Positions 42,560 to 54,213 of a stretch of DNA of 64,000 nucleotides are shown here, one piece after another. The DNA is from Telopea speciosissima (taxonomy: Eukaryota; Streptophyta; Magnoliopsida; Proteales; Proteaceae), in the NCBI RefSeq assembly GCF_018873765.1, contig NC_057917.1:53127464-53191463 (forward strand), read 5' to 3'. The stretch's first letter is position 1. Every line of letters starts with the position of its first letter. A program made the translations under genes and the position numbers. Below the pieces are notes generated by a model. The model searched no databases and was not told where the DNA came from. It worked only from the letters and a program-made list of their open reading frames with translations.

Positions 42560-45500
42560 TTGGATTTTAAAACATAGAGTGCAAATTGGGTTATGGTTTT
42601 GATGTATATAGTGCCTACATATGCCCTAGGGTTATATTGTTCACGTATACTGTGGGCTGTGGTCCCAGTGCAAGGTCTTCCTAACCCAGTACTGATGCTT
42701 GTGGGGACACTAAGAGAGGAAGTGAGATGCACCACCACATGATTTTCCCTACATCAAAGGAAGAAGCCATGTTCTCGTTTTCCCTGACAATCCATGGCCC
42801 CACACCCATATTGCCTAATTAACCTCCAAATATTAATTCCTGCACAGCATAAGTTTCATCATCTTTATGTCTAACTACTAGTTGGGTTGTGGGTCCCACT
42901 CCACAACTTCAATTATGGAAGGCCCTTGAAAGGATAGAGATAGAAGATCCAACCAACACACATGAAAAGACAAATAATCATACTTAATTTTAAAAGCCAT
43001 TGATGAGTCTCAACCCTCAACCTTATATGAATAATCTTAGAAAGTATTTGTCTACAAGCCTTCATGGAGGGTCACCTGTCATACTTTTTCAGGTAGATCC
43101 AATTCCTCAGATCCCCCTTTTGATAGAGATAGTGTCCCTACCTAGTTGCTAACTAAAAAAAAAAAAATTGGTATTTGAGAAAAACATTTATTAATAATAA
43201 AAAAGAACAATAATAATGTTGTGTACTAGTCTAATAGATAGAGAGGTCAAAAACCCACTACTAGTGGATGAGTTAAACATCATATATAGTAGATAAGCAC
43301 TAATCTACATGATTAGACAATAACGCTTTCTTATATCTTACATGGTTTTTATGGAATATTGGGTTTAGGGTTCAATGGAAAAATATTCCTTTCCAAGCAA
43401 GAGAGCAAGAAACTACAAACAGAGCATCAACTCATGGATGTTTGCCACATGTCAAGATGCTTAGGTCACAGATATGGTGATATTATTATTTAAATACCCA
43501 ATATTTGATTAAGTCACCACGCACTAATCTTAACTTTAGTGATGTAATTGATCAATTAAGAGAGATAAGTTTAATAAAGTGGGGTCTTGGAGATAATGAA
43601 AGAATTGGCTCAAATCTTGTTATCATAATATGAGAAAATTTGACTAATAAGTGAAGAGGGAAGGGGGGTGGGGTCTTTGAATAAAACCCACATGAGGAAG
43701 GAAGAAGGAAGAGGAGGAGACAATGGTGGGTCAGATATGGAGTTGTGGTGAAGACTGAAAAGACCTTATAGAGACTTTGGGGAAGTTTTGGAATGATATA
43801 TAATATATTTGGTTTTGGATTTTTATTTCAAGTGGGGACCACCAAAGGAGGATTTATTTGTTCTCTGTCACACACACACACACTCACTCTCTCTCTCTCT
43901 CTCTCTCTCTTAAATTGAATTGAAAAGATTGGGAGCCCTTTTCGTCGTAGTTAGTAAGATTCTGAAAGATCTCTCTGTCCAGTCCCAGTCCCAGTTCCAG
44001 TTCCAGTCCCTGATGAGAGAGGAGAAAGAAAAAAGGGAAAGAAACAAACAAACAAACAAACAAAAGGGAACCGTATTTTAGTAAATAGATAATAAAACAA
44101 GCAGCAAGGGAGGGAAAGTTATTAGAGGCCTAATCAACGTTAATCACGGAATCATGCATGCTAAAACGTTTACCTATCATCATCATCACGTCATGGTGGG
44201 CCCCCAGGCCCCCAACACCTGAACTGAACATCGGATCCAGGGTTTAAAGTGTCGTCGGATCGAATAGGCCCGATTCCCCCCTCCCATCCAACTTGGGCTA
44301 ATTCTGTACGAAAAAACTCCTAAAAACTCCTACATGCTTGGAAAATGCCCGGTTTTTAAACCCTGATCTGATCTGAGGGGTTTTGCATCTGCGACCTGGC
44401 TTTCCTCCAGTCGTGGTGGAAGCTGAAGGATCCAGCCCAGCCAAAATAGGGGGGGCAGGGGGTTTGGTCATTTCATAGGATGGGTTTGGTCATTTCGTAG
44501 AGGGTCTGCCTGTTGAATGACCCCAAACACCTTTATTTTGGCTGGGCTGAATCATCTAGCTCCCGTCACAGCTGGATGAGAGCTGAATTCTTGCATTGGG
44601 ATTTTATTTTCATTTTGTTTGATTTTATAGAGGTAGAATTGAAATGAACATATACAGATATGAAAATAAAAATCATGTTTGCAAGTGATTTATGCCAGCA
44701 CTCCCATAAGTCTATCTCTCTCCTTCCCAACTAAAAAGATACATTTGTCCCTTATTTTGAAGAAGAAAGAAAGATAACAAAACTACTTTCCTATACATAT
44801 ATATGGTTTTGTGAAACATGGGGTTATCCAAGGGTTTGGGACACAAAAGTGAGACCCAGCTAAAGGGTACACGTGGAAGATTGTAAGTGTTGCAGTCGGA
44901 GACACGTCAAAGCTTTGGATGCAGTGATTGGTAGTAGGTAATGATTGGTGGGTGGGTTTTGTGCTTATTATTGTTGTTAGTAGTAGTAAGTAGTAGTAGG
45001 GTTAGAGTTTGACAGATTTGATGTTTTGGATGGGAGAGGTGGGGAGATTAATTTTGCATGCATGGGATTTTCCAACTTAACTTCCTCATCTCAAAGCCTT
45101 TGAAAGATTGCAACGTTTGTGTTTGTGAATATGTGTGTGAGACAGACAGAAAGAGATCGAGAGACAGAGAGAGGTGAGGGCCTGAGGGGTGGGTGGCTGT
45201 CGGCTCCCAAGATCAAGCCACGACAACGCTGAAGTGTTCCTCTGTGAAAAACAATAGTTGGAAACATACAATTATTTTTCCCTTATTATAATTATAGCTG
45301 AGAGAGAGACAGAGAGAGAGACTGTGGATTTTTCTAACCACTGTTGCACCAGAAGACAGCCAACAGAGACATGGGCTTCAGGGAGCCCATTTGGGTTCGT
45401 TTCATTAAAATACTTTCCCACAAGCTTTTGGATTGACAAATTACAAAAATGACACATATGGGTCATGGATCTCTTCTTTTTTTTTTTTTTTGTTTCTTCA

Positions 45501-47640
45501 ATTCCAAACATATGGGTCATGGATCTCTTGGAATATCCAAATTTGCTATACTTCTCTCTCTCTCCCTCCATACATATATGGATATCTATTTAAAATTTTT
45601 CTTCATAAGTTAGAATCTCGTCTTAAATTGTTTGGAATTGGAAAAAAAAGAAGGAATTATAGTATATAGAGAAAAGATTCAAATCCAACGTACACCTTCC
45701 ATGGAGGAAGATCTGCTTGTTTGGAGTGGAAATAATCTGGCAATAAGGCCCACCCAATAAGACATGATGTGAAGAAGATAGCCAATGATGAAATGCCAAC
45801 AATACTTAAAGGAAAAGATAATATGTTTGGGTACGTAATTGGGCGGGAAGGGTTTTGTTAAATATTAGGCGATCCATAGTGATCATCTCTAGAAAATTAA
45901 TAGTACCAAACAACCTTAATCCTCACTATCTTCAACTTTAAGGTGGACTAAGCTTAATTAGCTGACAACCCCCTACCTATATGTCTATATATAAATACAA
46001 TACAATAGGGTGATTAATTTAAAACAATTTTAATTAAGGAGTAGCTAGCTAGTCGCTAATGATCTATATAATTAAGTTTAAAAAAAATAAAAAACTAATA
46101 AGTAAATGGCCACTTTGGAGTTTGGAATGGCCTCATCATCCTCCATGCGGTAATGGTGTGGTCATGGAGGTGACCTACCCAATTTTAGTTCCTTCTTTGG
46201 ATGATGGGAATATGGGTGCATGCATGGGTCGGTATATGGAATATGGATTGCCCGGTTTAATCAATCAATTCAATCGTTTAGTTAATTGGTCCCAACCAAT
46301 TTAAGGTTCCATACATTATCTAATAAAATGTGTTACTCATTCTTTAAATGGGTTACTTAATTGGCTAATCAGGCCATAAATAGGCCAATAAGGTTATAAA
46401 TGGTTGGTTAGTTACCCGTGTCAATTAATCCCAAACAGTCTCCCATTGGGCTATAAATAAGCACTATGAACACCTACCTAATCACTCTAACTTCAACATC
46501 GGACCGTTTACTATTTGGTTGGTCCAATTTCAGGCTTCAAACGGTCTGATCTACCGATTCAGTTCGACTTTGAACCTACTAGCAATTTCAGATCGACCAC
46601 CCCAACTTATCCGGCGTTGCCCTACCCTCTTAATGCACTATATTTTGAGATATAGTCTAGGGAAGTAAACGGATCAGATATGGATCGGAGCCAGATATTC
46701 TCTGAACAAATATGGATACCTCTAAATGAATTCGGATTTTCGACCATCCATTTACATATCCCTGTCTTGCGTAACTTGAACCGTCCTCCCCTTAGCGAAT
46801 ACAATTCACTCTCAAATCCATATCTCTTAGATCATGATTCTTTTTTCATCATATTCAAGAACATGTTGAATCTTCAAAAACCCTCAAAATCATTATTTAC
46901 TTAATTTTTTATTATTAAGTATTTGAATTTTTTTTCGAATGGACTTTTATTGGAGTATTCGGGTTTTTTTTTCCGGATATCTCTAAATGAATACGAATGC
47001 GGTTTCGGATTTTGGTTATCCATTTACATCCTTAATATATTCCAAAGGAGTGTAACAGTTTGGCTGACTCCCGTATCTTTATCCTCTCTAGTCCCCCAGT
47101 CCCCCTAACAAGGGGACGCAATGAACACCCTACCCCTGCCCAAACACTCTGCACGAATGGGATCTGCCCCCCCCCCCTCCCCTCTCTTATTAGAGGGATG
47201 AGGGAACTGGGCCGCGCAGGGAATTGAAGGAGATAATTTAATGACATGTACGATAATGTGTCCCAATTCCCATTCATGTTTACACTGTACGTACTTTACG
47301 AAAAAAAAAAAAAAAAAGAGTTACACTGTACGTAGTATAATACTATCAACAAGCTTACGTAACGGATAAAAAACATCAAGGGGTAATTTAGTAAATGGGT
47401 ACCGGGTTCCCCCTTCTCCCTCCTAATCAGGATGGAATAAATGGCGAGACATACGCGAAATGAACCATAAGTAGTATTGCTGTGTTTCCTTGTTTGTTTC
47501 TGGGTTATGTTCCCAATGCCACTCTTTCTTTAGCTACTCCTCCCTCCCTCCCTCCTTGGGATGTCCGCAACCGGCAACCCAATCTCTCTCTCACTCTCTC
47601 TTTTCTAAGTTCTAACTGTGCAAAAGACCTTTTTAGGTAT
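42560..47640. other. Gene-free interval upstream of the zinc-finger gene
   Basis: No coding region was recognised. It holds a (CA)n(CT)n microsatellite at about 43872-43910, an AAAC-repeat at about 44045-44063, the MITE at 44395-44592, GA/CT tracts at about 45140-45170 and 45300-45320, and a T run at 45478-45492. About 5 kb before the TATA box is unusually free of recognisable retrotransposons for this window, so it may contain distal control sequence. Confidence 0.5.
44395..44592. mobile_element. MITE with long inverted arms
   Basis: The arms pair through AGCTGAAGGATCCAGCCCAG / AGCTAGATGATTCAGCCCAG, continuing CCAAAATA. Outer ends are CTTTCCTCCAGTCGTGGTGG and, reversed, CTCTCATCCAGCTGTGACGG. 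The centre contains GGTTTGGTCATTTC twice. No clear target duplication was seen. Confidence 0.55.
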
Positions 47641-47643
47641 CTC

Positions 47644-47655
47644 CTATATAAATAC
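47644..47655 (+). promoter_or_regulatory. TATA box of the zinc-finger gene
   Basis: CCTATATAAATACC is a near-consensus plant TATA box about 240 bp before the ATG at 47892. It implies transcription starting near 47675-47690 and a 5' UTR of about 200 bases. Confidence 0.7.
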
Positions 47656-47707
47656 CCCAACACATGCACCCACTCTACTAACACAAATAAATCCCAGATA
47701 GATAGAT

Positions 47708-47738
47708 ATCCCCATTCCCATTCCCATTCCCATTCCCC
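47708..47738 (+). repeat. (CCCATT)n in the predicted 5' UTR
   Basis: Four to five CCCATT units are followed by a pyrimidine-rich stretch, typical of plant 5' leaders. Confidence 0.7.
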
Positions 47739-47891
47739 TCTCTCGCTTTTCCTGCATTTCTTCTTTCTCTCATTTCTGCTATCCTTCTGATCTTCCAAGC
47801 CAAACAACAAAACCCACGACAAATCTCATGCTATTCTTATTCTTATAACCAAATCTTGCAGAGCTTTAGCTTCAGTTGCTTTAGTCCAATA

Positions 47892-48638
47892 ATGGCTGAA
47901 GTAGCAGATTACCAAACCAAGCCAAATAATAGTGCCACCCCCACCACCAACAACGTACGACTAAAGCTCTTTGGCTTCAATGTATCAGAAGAAGATCAGG
48001 AGGTAGATTCAATCAAAACCAGATCAGACTCACCGGATTCCGGCGTTTTCCCTGCCAGCGAAGGTCGGAAATACGAGTGCCAGTACTGCTGTCGCGAATT
48101 TGCCAACTCCCAAGCATTAGGTGGCCACCAAAACGCTCACAAGAAGGAGAGACAGCAACTCAAGCGCGCCCAAATGCAAGCCAGTAGAAGCTCCGCCGCT
48201 TCTTACATCCGAAATCCTATGATATCGGCCTTCGCGCCACCGCCACACCTCCTCGCTCCCTCGACTCCGATGCTGGTTCCTGCAACGGGTCCCCAATCGC
48301 CTCCCTGGGTATACATGTCGAGGGCGGCGCCGCCCTTCCCCGTGTCTCACGGTTGCGTCTTTCCTTCGGGTGGTGCCGGGAGAGCCCCGGCCACGTTAAC
48401 GTACGTAGGAGGGGAAGTGATGGGGTTAGGAGAGGTAAGGAGTGGGTCTCATTCTCAGGTTCAGGTTCGAGTTGGACCTCATCACCATCATCATGCTTCT
48501 CCTGCTGGGGTTGTCCCTTCTTCTTCTTCTTCTTCGTCGAAACTTTTCCCATCAGCAGGAGGAGGTGATGGTGGGCCCAGTTTCGACGATTCCTTTGGCT
48601 TGGATTTACATCTCAGCCTTGCGCCAGCTGCGCCTTGA
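47892..48638 (+). CDS. C2H2 zinc-finger transcription factor, GIS/ZFP8-like, with EAR motif
   Basis: This is a single-exon gene of 248 codons. One C2H2 finger spans about residues 61-83 (YECQYC, with QALGGH at 74-79; Cys63, Cys66, His79, His83). QALGGH is the plant-specific DNA-contacting helix. An N-terminal [10 protein letters not shown] segment (22-31) is a shared mark of the GIS/GIS2/GIS3/ZFP5/6/8 group, which acts in gibberellin- and cytokinin-controlled trichome and root-hair initiation. After the finger comes a basic run ([11 protein letters not shown]), then a low-complexity Pro/Ala/His region. A C-terminal LDLHLSL EAR motif (237-243) recruits co-repressors in known relatives. An in-frame ATG lies 12 codons upstream (47856), but the MAEV... 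start at 47892 fits the family better. The exact orthologue cannot be chosen. Confidence 0.92.
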   Translation: MAEVADYQTKPNNSATPTTNNVRLKLFGFNVSEEDQEVDSIKTRSDSPDSGVFPASEGRKYECQYCCREFANSQALGGHQNAHKKERQQLKRAQMQASRSSAASYIRNPMISAFAPPPHLLAPSTPMLVPATGPQSPPWVYMSRAAPPFPVSHGCVFPSGGAGRAPATLTYVGGEVMGLGEVRSGSHSQVQVRVGPHHHHHASPAGVVPSSSSSSSKLFPSAGGGDGGPSFDDSFGLDLHLSLAPAAP

Positions 48639-48954
48639 TCAGTTTAGGAGGCTTCAGTTCACTACTTTATTTGATCCATCAAAATCCGCTTTGAAACTTG
48701 AAATATGTGCCAAATTGCAGAACACAATGCTTGGCTTCTTGCTCAGCTCGGCCCAGCTCTGAGCTTGATGTTTAATTGCCTATATTGGATCATGATGTAT
48801 ATTTTTCATTTTTTGATTTTTTCAAGGAAAGCTTTTCTATCTTACATACAAACTGCATTGCCATTTGCTATGGTCTCACAATTTTTTGATTTTCTTTCTT
48901 TTTTTTTTCTTTTTTTTTTTTCTTTTTAAATATTATAAATTAATGCATATTTAT

Positions 48955-49098
48955 ATACATTGTGTTTGCTAAGCATTCTCGGAATAGATGGAATAGATTC
49001 TAGATCTAGAACGTATCTTAAAGCGAAAAATAGAAAAGAATCAGATTACAAAATGCATTCTACACTTAGAATCTATTCTGAGAATACGTACTAAATAA
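48955..49098. mobile_element. Decayed copy of the Tourist-like MITE
   Basis: It has the same layout as 39716-39852: TGTGTTTGCTAAGCATTCTC ... TCTATTCTGAGAATACGTAC. It lies about 320 bp after the zinc-finger stop codon, near or in the 3' UTR. No intact TTA pair was identified. Confidence 0.6.
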
Positions 49099-49162
49099 AG
49101 TTAAATATGGTAAGTGTAACTATTCGTTTACATCAAAATGGATAAAGATAATTAGGGTGATT

Positions 49163-49291
49163 GTTCTTTGTCTAGGAGCGCAAGCTGCACCCAGGCACAT
49201 GGGGCAATCATTTCAGCCATTCAGTAGGATAGGGCAGTCATTTCACCCACCTCATGTGTCTAGGCGTATCATGTACTCTGGCACAAAGAAC
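49163..49291. mobile_element. Short MITE-like inverted repeat
   Basis: Ends are GTTCTTTGTCTAGGAGCGC and, reversed, GTTCTTTGTGCCAGAGTACA. The inner parts (GGGGCAATCATTTC and GGGCAGTCATTTC) are direct. No target duplication was confirmed. Confidence 0.5.
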
Positions 49292-52200
49292 ATTTGACCT
49301 TAATTAAAAATGAAATTTTCATCTAAAATTGAAGTGCTGAGAGATAGTACTCATTCCCTCCTCTCTGATCATCTTATATTCTTTTTTTCATGGTTAGGGA
49401 GTGTCTGTGTGTGTCTCACTAATTTAGGACTGTGAGGTTAGATATAGAATACATGGTGAATTTATCATTTTATGTATGAAGTGAGCTTTTATATATATGT
49501 TATGTACACACGTCAAAAAAAAAAGTGGCGGGGGCGGGGGAGGGGGTCATGATCATCAGTGGAATCCAGTAAACATGAATAGACTTTGCAAACATGGAAA
49601 AGATTTACATATCTTGTCTTGGAAAAAGCCCAGCAAATATACTACATCACAATGTAAGGTAGGTAAAGGCTAGGCCTTTGCTTGGTCCTTACTTCTCACA
49701 TTGCTTGCTCTATTAAAATGATGATTTATGTTGGATAAGCATTACTATTTAATTTGGAGTTGCTTTGGGTTTTAAATCACCAAAAACATATTAAGTTCTC
49801 TTGGTGTTCTCATTAAAGATAACAAATTAAAAGGACTGAGAAATTACTGAAATTAAATCTTTCTTAAGAAGCATGCATGTTTTATTTCTATTTTTTTTAG
49901 AAGACTAGGTTTTTCTTCAACTAAGGAGAAGGAATTCATATGATTGGATTTTGGGTTTTTTGTTTTGTCATCTCTTATCGAGGGCTCATAGGCCACTAGC
50001 TAGGGGTTGTTGTTCCAACTCAAGAAAGGGAGGCCAGGGTATGGGTGTGGGGGTGGAGAATAACAGAATGTACACATCTAATTGTGGGGTTGAGGTGGGT
50101 GGGGGATTGAGGGACTGCGACAACTTCTCCCTAGACTTAGGCCAGAGCTCTAAGCCTCTACTGCATTGGCAATCACCACCACATCGAGGCGCTTTCTTTT
50201 CGATTTTGGATTCATCATTATGTCCCACACCCTATCGTTCATAGTCACAAATACCTTTTTTGGATTCAATTAATTATAGGATTTAGAGTTTAGACACTTA
50301 TGGCGAAAGGATTCTTCCTTCATGTTGAAATCTTTATACATCATGTTTCATTTCCAACCTGTGAAGCAAATAAACAAGTTGGAAGGAAAAAAGAGAAGAA
50401 AACAATCTATTCAATTATTCAACGGCAAAACTAGAAGAAGTCCTTTCCTTTATGGTGATATTTCATTTCATGCTCCATTATTTGCCAACTAACCCTATTT
50501 GATAGTTGTTTGCTTCCCTCTTGCTGCCGTTTAATCCCGACTTGAAATTAATGGTTTGTGGGGCCAACTGATCATATGCTTCACAAACCAACTCCCTACC
50601 ACTTTCCAATTAGGATTGAAGATAATTGATAATGAACAACTCAAAGTCCCAAAGCTCAAACTCTAAATGCATGGTCACTGTTTGAGTCAAACTATATATC
50701 ACTCTGTTTTGAGATCTTGGGATTCAGATAGAACTCATCCTTGAAAGTTAGTTGTTAAAAAATTTTCTTATCGAGTTACTCACATCGAATGAGAATCATT
50801 GCTTTCGTGTGGAATCTCAATTTTATCCCCTTTCATATGGGAGTACCGTTGCACGCATAGGAATTTGAGATCTTCTCTAAAGGATTTTCTCCATCTTCAG
50901 AGGCACATCAAAGTTATCACAACTAGGAGTTCCATCTCAAGAGAAACCTTTCTGTCCCTAATTACTGTCTCAATCTCGAGAAAATGTAGATCATTTATTC
51001 TTTTCTTGTCATTTTTCTAGATATGTATTAAAAGAGATTTATATATAGAAAGTGTAGGCCTCATCAAAGAACTATCATTCCCTTTTAGAGAGAATAAAAG
51101 TTTATTTAAATGGTAATTCAATTTCTGATATTATTTGATAAGTTTGCCTTTTGTGTTGTGATTCACCATATTTTAATAGGAAATAAATAAAAGAAGATGG
51201 ATTTCCTCACCGCGTATTATAGAATATATTTGAGAAACTTTTTTTTTTTTTTTTTTTTTGTGTGAGATCAGATATAAATTACCCACTCTGCAAACCCTAG
51301 ACACATTGAGGAATAATCATTTGGCCAACAGTTTTGACCTCCCTCTTATTTCTCCCCCATCCCCGGCTTTTTGATGTATCATCTTTAATTATGTTTTTAT
51401 TGTATCCTTGGTTTTTGTTGTTTCATCCTTAAATGTTTTCTCCCCTCCCCTAGTTTTTTTATGTATCATCAATTTTAATTGTTTGTTGTTCTCATAGGGT
51501 CTCCCTAGGGTCTTGCCTTTGGGCTTTACTCTTATACTATATATGTTTCATTCACCAAAAAAAATCTTGAAACTTTGCACTACCCCTGATAGCACTTGTT
51601 AGGACTCTGGATAAAATTCATGCCCTTAAGTACTTATAAGTCTTCATATCAAGCTACTCACATCTACTATAGCCGACAAAAGTGTGTATGATAGAGATAA
51701 CAAATCAAAGAATTCCTAACAATAACAATAAACAACTTAACTTAAAAGGATGATTTGTTAATTTGATTGTGGTGCTTACACCTCAGCAACTAAAGACAAA
51801 AGCCATTGTCTAAAAACAAGGCTTACGTGTAAGCACAAAAACAAGATAATGCATGTCGAGCACCTAATGCATCATTCAAGGGTCTCCCACAATTAATAAT
51901 ATGAAATATTAATTGGAGAGATTAGCTATAAGTCAAATTGGCCACTGGGACCTCCCAAATGGTACCTTAATTCGGTGGAAATGTAAGCATATATATATAT
52001 ATATATATATAATAAATAATAAAGAGTAATAAAAAGCATTATATAGTAAGTAGTATTAGTTCCTTAAATATATTGTGGGGAAGATTAGTGATTAGATTAG
52101 ATTGGATTGGATTGCTTTTGTTTCCTCTTTTTTGAAATTTGACGGTTTGGTTTGAACTCTTAAAAGGAAGGAAAGAAAAGGTGGGTTTCTAAGCACAATT

Positions 52201-54080
52201 ATGGATTTGAAAACTTGTACACTTGAAAAGTAAGTTTCTTCTTCCTTGGAGCTTATGACAAAATAAATAAATATATAATTATAAAAAAAAAAAGTGTTAT
52301 CAAGTTTGTCTTGCAATAAAACTCAATTGGTTGGGAAGGCAAATCATCTCATCCCCCTCACAACCCTGCCAAAACAATCCTTGCTGTTATTGGGTCCCAA
52401 TCTTTATTTTCTTCCTTCAGTGCTGCATCAAACTGATGTGGACGTCCACTTTGATCAGATGGATCATCTCTAGCCCAATCAAACCTACTCAATTTCGGTT
52501 TTAGATGACCTAATGTCCAATGCCACTTGCCCTTCCATCTCTCTCCCTCTCTCTCTCCTTTAGATAATAGTCCCACAACGGTTATAAATACCTTGAGACT
52601 TTCTGTATCCTCTCATAGATGTGTGAGTCTCTTCATCTAATAGTATGAGATTAATATTATCAGTCAGATCAGCTCCCCATGTAGGAACAACCCTTATATG
52701 AAGATTCATCGTTCATGACGTGAGGGTCATGCATTTACTGAACGGTGGATCCCATATGAGCGTTGTCTCCACGTGGGGAGAGGAATTGCGCTCGTTGGTT
52801 TATATGTGATCTGAAAGGCAGAGAAGATGATCAGAACGTCCTACCAGTAGATTCAACCATTCATAAGGGAAGGGGAAAATCTGGTTACCTATAAAGTGCA
52901 AAGCCTCCACATGAATATAACCCTTCCATTGATTGTTCTGCTATTAGGTATTTGATCGATATGTCAAAAACTTCGAAACTGATGGAATGCGTTAAATCAA
53001 ACTTTTTAACTTATCTCAAACTAAACTGGTCCAATCTAGCACCTATATACTAGAATGGACCCATTAGGCACATAACATCTACCCACCGAATAGCTTTTCA
53101 TTCCCATCATTGTTGGCCACCACCTTTATCTCCACTCATGCAAAGTAGGGTTTCCTACTTTCTCACATACTCACTAAGGAAGGAAGGTAGAGAAAAGCAA
53201 ATGAATCCATTATTGGAGAGGGAGATCTCATTCTAGAGAGAGAGAGAGAGCTCCTAAGAATTAGGGATGGTAAGCACTTTTCCAAACAGTACCAATTCTC
53301 CTCTAACCTACAATAGTATAGGTTCAAATAACCACTTTAAATGATTTGGGATCAAATCTCGGAATATAGAACGTGAGAGTTTGAATTTGAAATTGAATTT
53401 ATGATGAGGTGTTGATGGGGCCCACTTTAACGGACATATATATCCACCAACAGGTAGAAGCATATGCATGCAAGATTAACCCTACGTACAGTCGCATATT
53501 CAGGTTGGCATGCACAGAGTGTGTCAGCCGATCTGTGTCTCGTATTAGTAGATCAGTGGCTTATCGTTACTCCCGACAGAACCCACGAGAAGGATTTTGT
53601 AGGATTTGTAATATGTCTTTCCAGTTACCTAGTAGATGCAGTCAGTGAGTCAGAGACGACACAGAAAGAGTGAGAGAGAGAGAGGTGGGGATGGATGGAT
53701 GGATGGATGGATATGGATGGATTGAGGAGGGAGGGATGAGGGGGTCCTCAACTCAACATGACAAAAAGATGGATCAAAGTTAAAAAAGATCGAAGTTAGA
53801 AGCAACCACTCCACAACAATCCATTATTCATGTGAAACTGTACAAGGACGACGACCCTTCCTTCACAAGTCTTCCTTTATAAGGAATCTCAATCTGAAAA
53901 TGTCCGGCCCACACCACTACTACCCTTTTCTCTTTTTTTTTTTTCCTTTGTCACCATGTGCTGTGTTAAGCTTTCAATGTCTCTATGGGTTACCAGTCTT
54001 TTTAGATTGCTTTCAAACCAAGTAGATTTGTTCCCCGTTCTCCCCCCCCCCCCCCCTTTCCTGTGGATCCAGATCTTTTA
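49292..54080. other. Gene-free interval
   Basis: No gene was recognised. Notable tracts are a T run at about 51238-51259, an (AT)n microsatellite at about 51990-52010, GA repeats near 53236 and 53674, and GGAT repeats at 53693-53717. Open frames in this stretch have no domain and weak codon structure. Confidence 0.5.
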
Positions 54081-54213
54081 CAGCGCAGCTGCCCGTTTGA
54101 TCTGTGTTGCGCAGACACAAGGCCACGTGCAATGATCGCTTGAGCAGGGGTAAGGCAATCATTGCACGTGGTCTTGTGTCTGTGCAGCACAGGCCGAATG
54201 GGGCAGTGTGCAG
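54081..54213. mobile_element. Hairpin MITE carrying two CACGTG boxes
   Basis: Near-perfect inverted arms: TGTTGCGCAGACACAAGGCC ACGTGCAATGATCGC at 54103-54137 pair with 54152-54190 reversed. The arms extend outward with more mismatches to about 54081 and 54213. The loop is about 15 bases. Each arm contains CACGTG. The fold is also compatible with a non-coding hairpin RNA, but low-complexity C runs on both sides suggest a MITE. Confidence 0.55.

Noticed and set aside
48117..48552. Minus-strand frames over the zinc-finger gene
   Set aside because: Shadows of the G/C-rich coding sequence; no domain.
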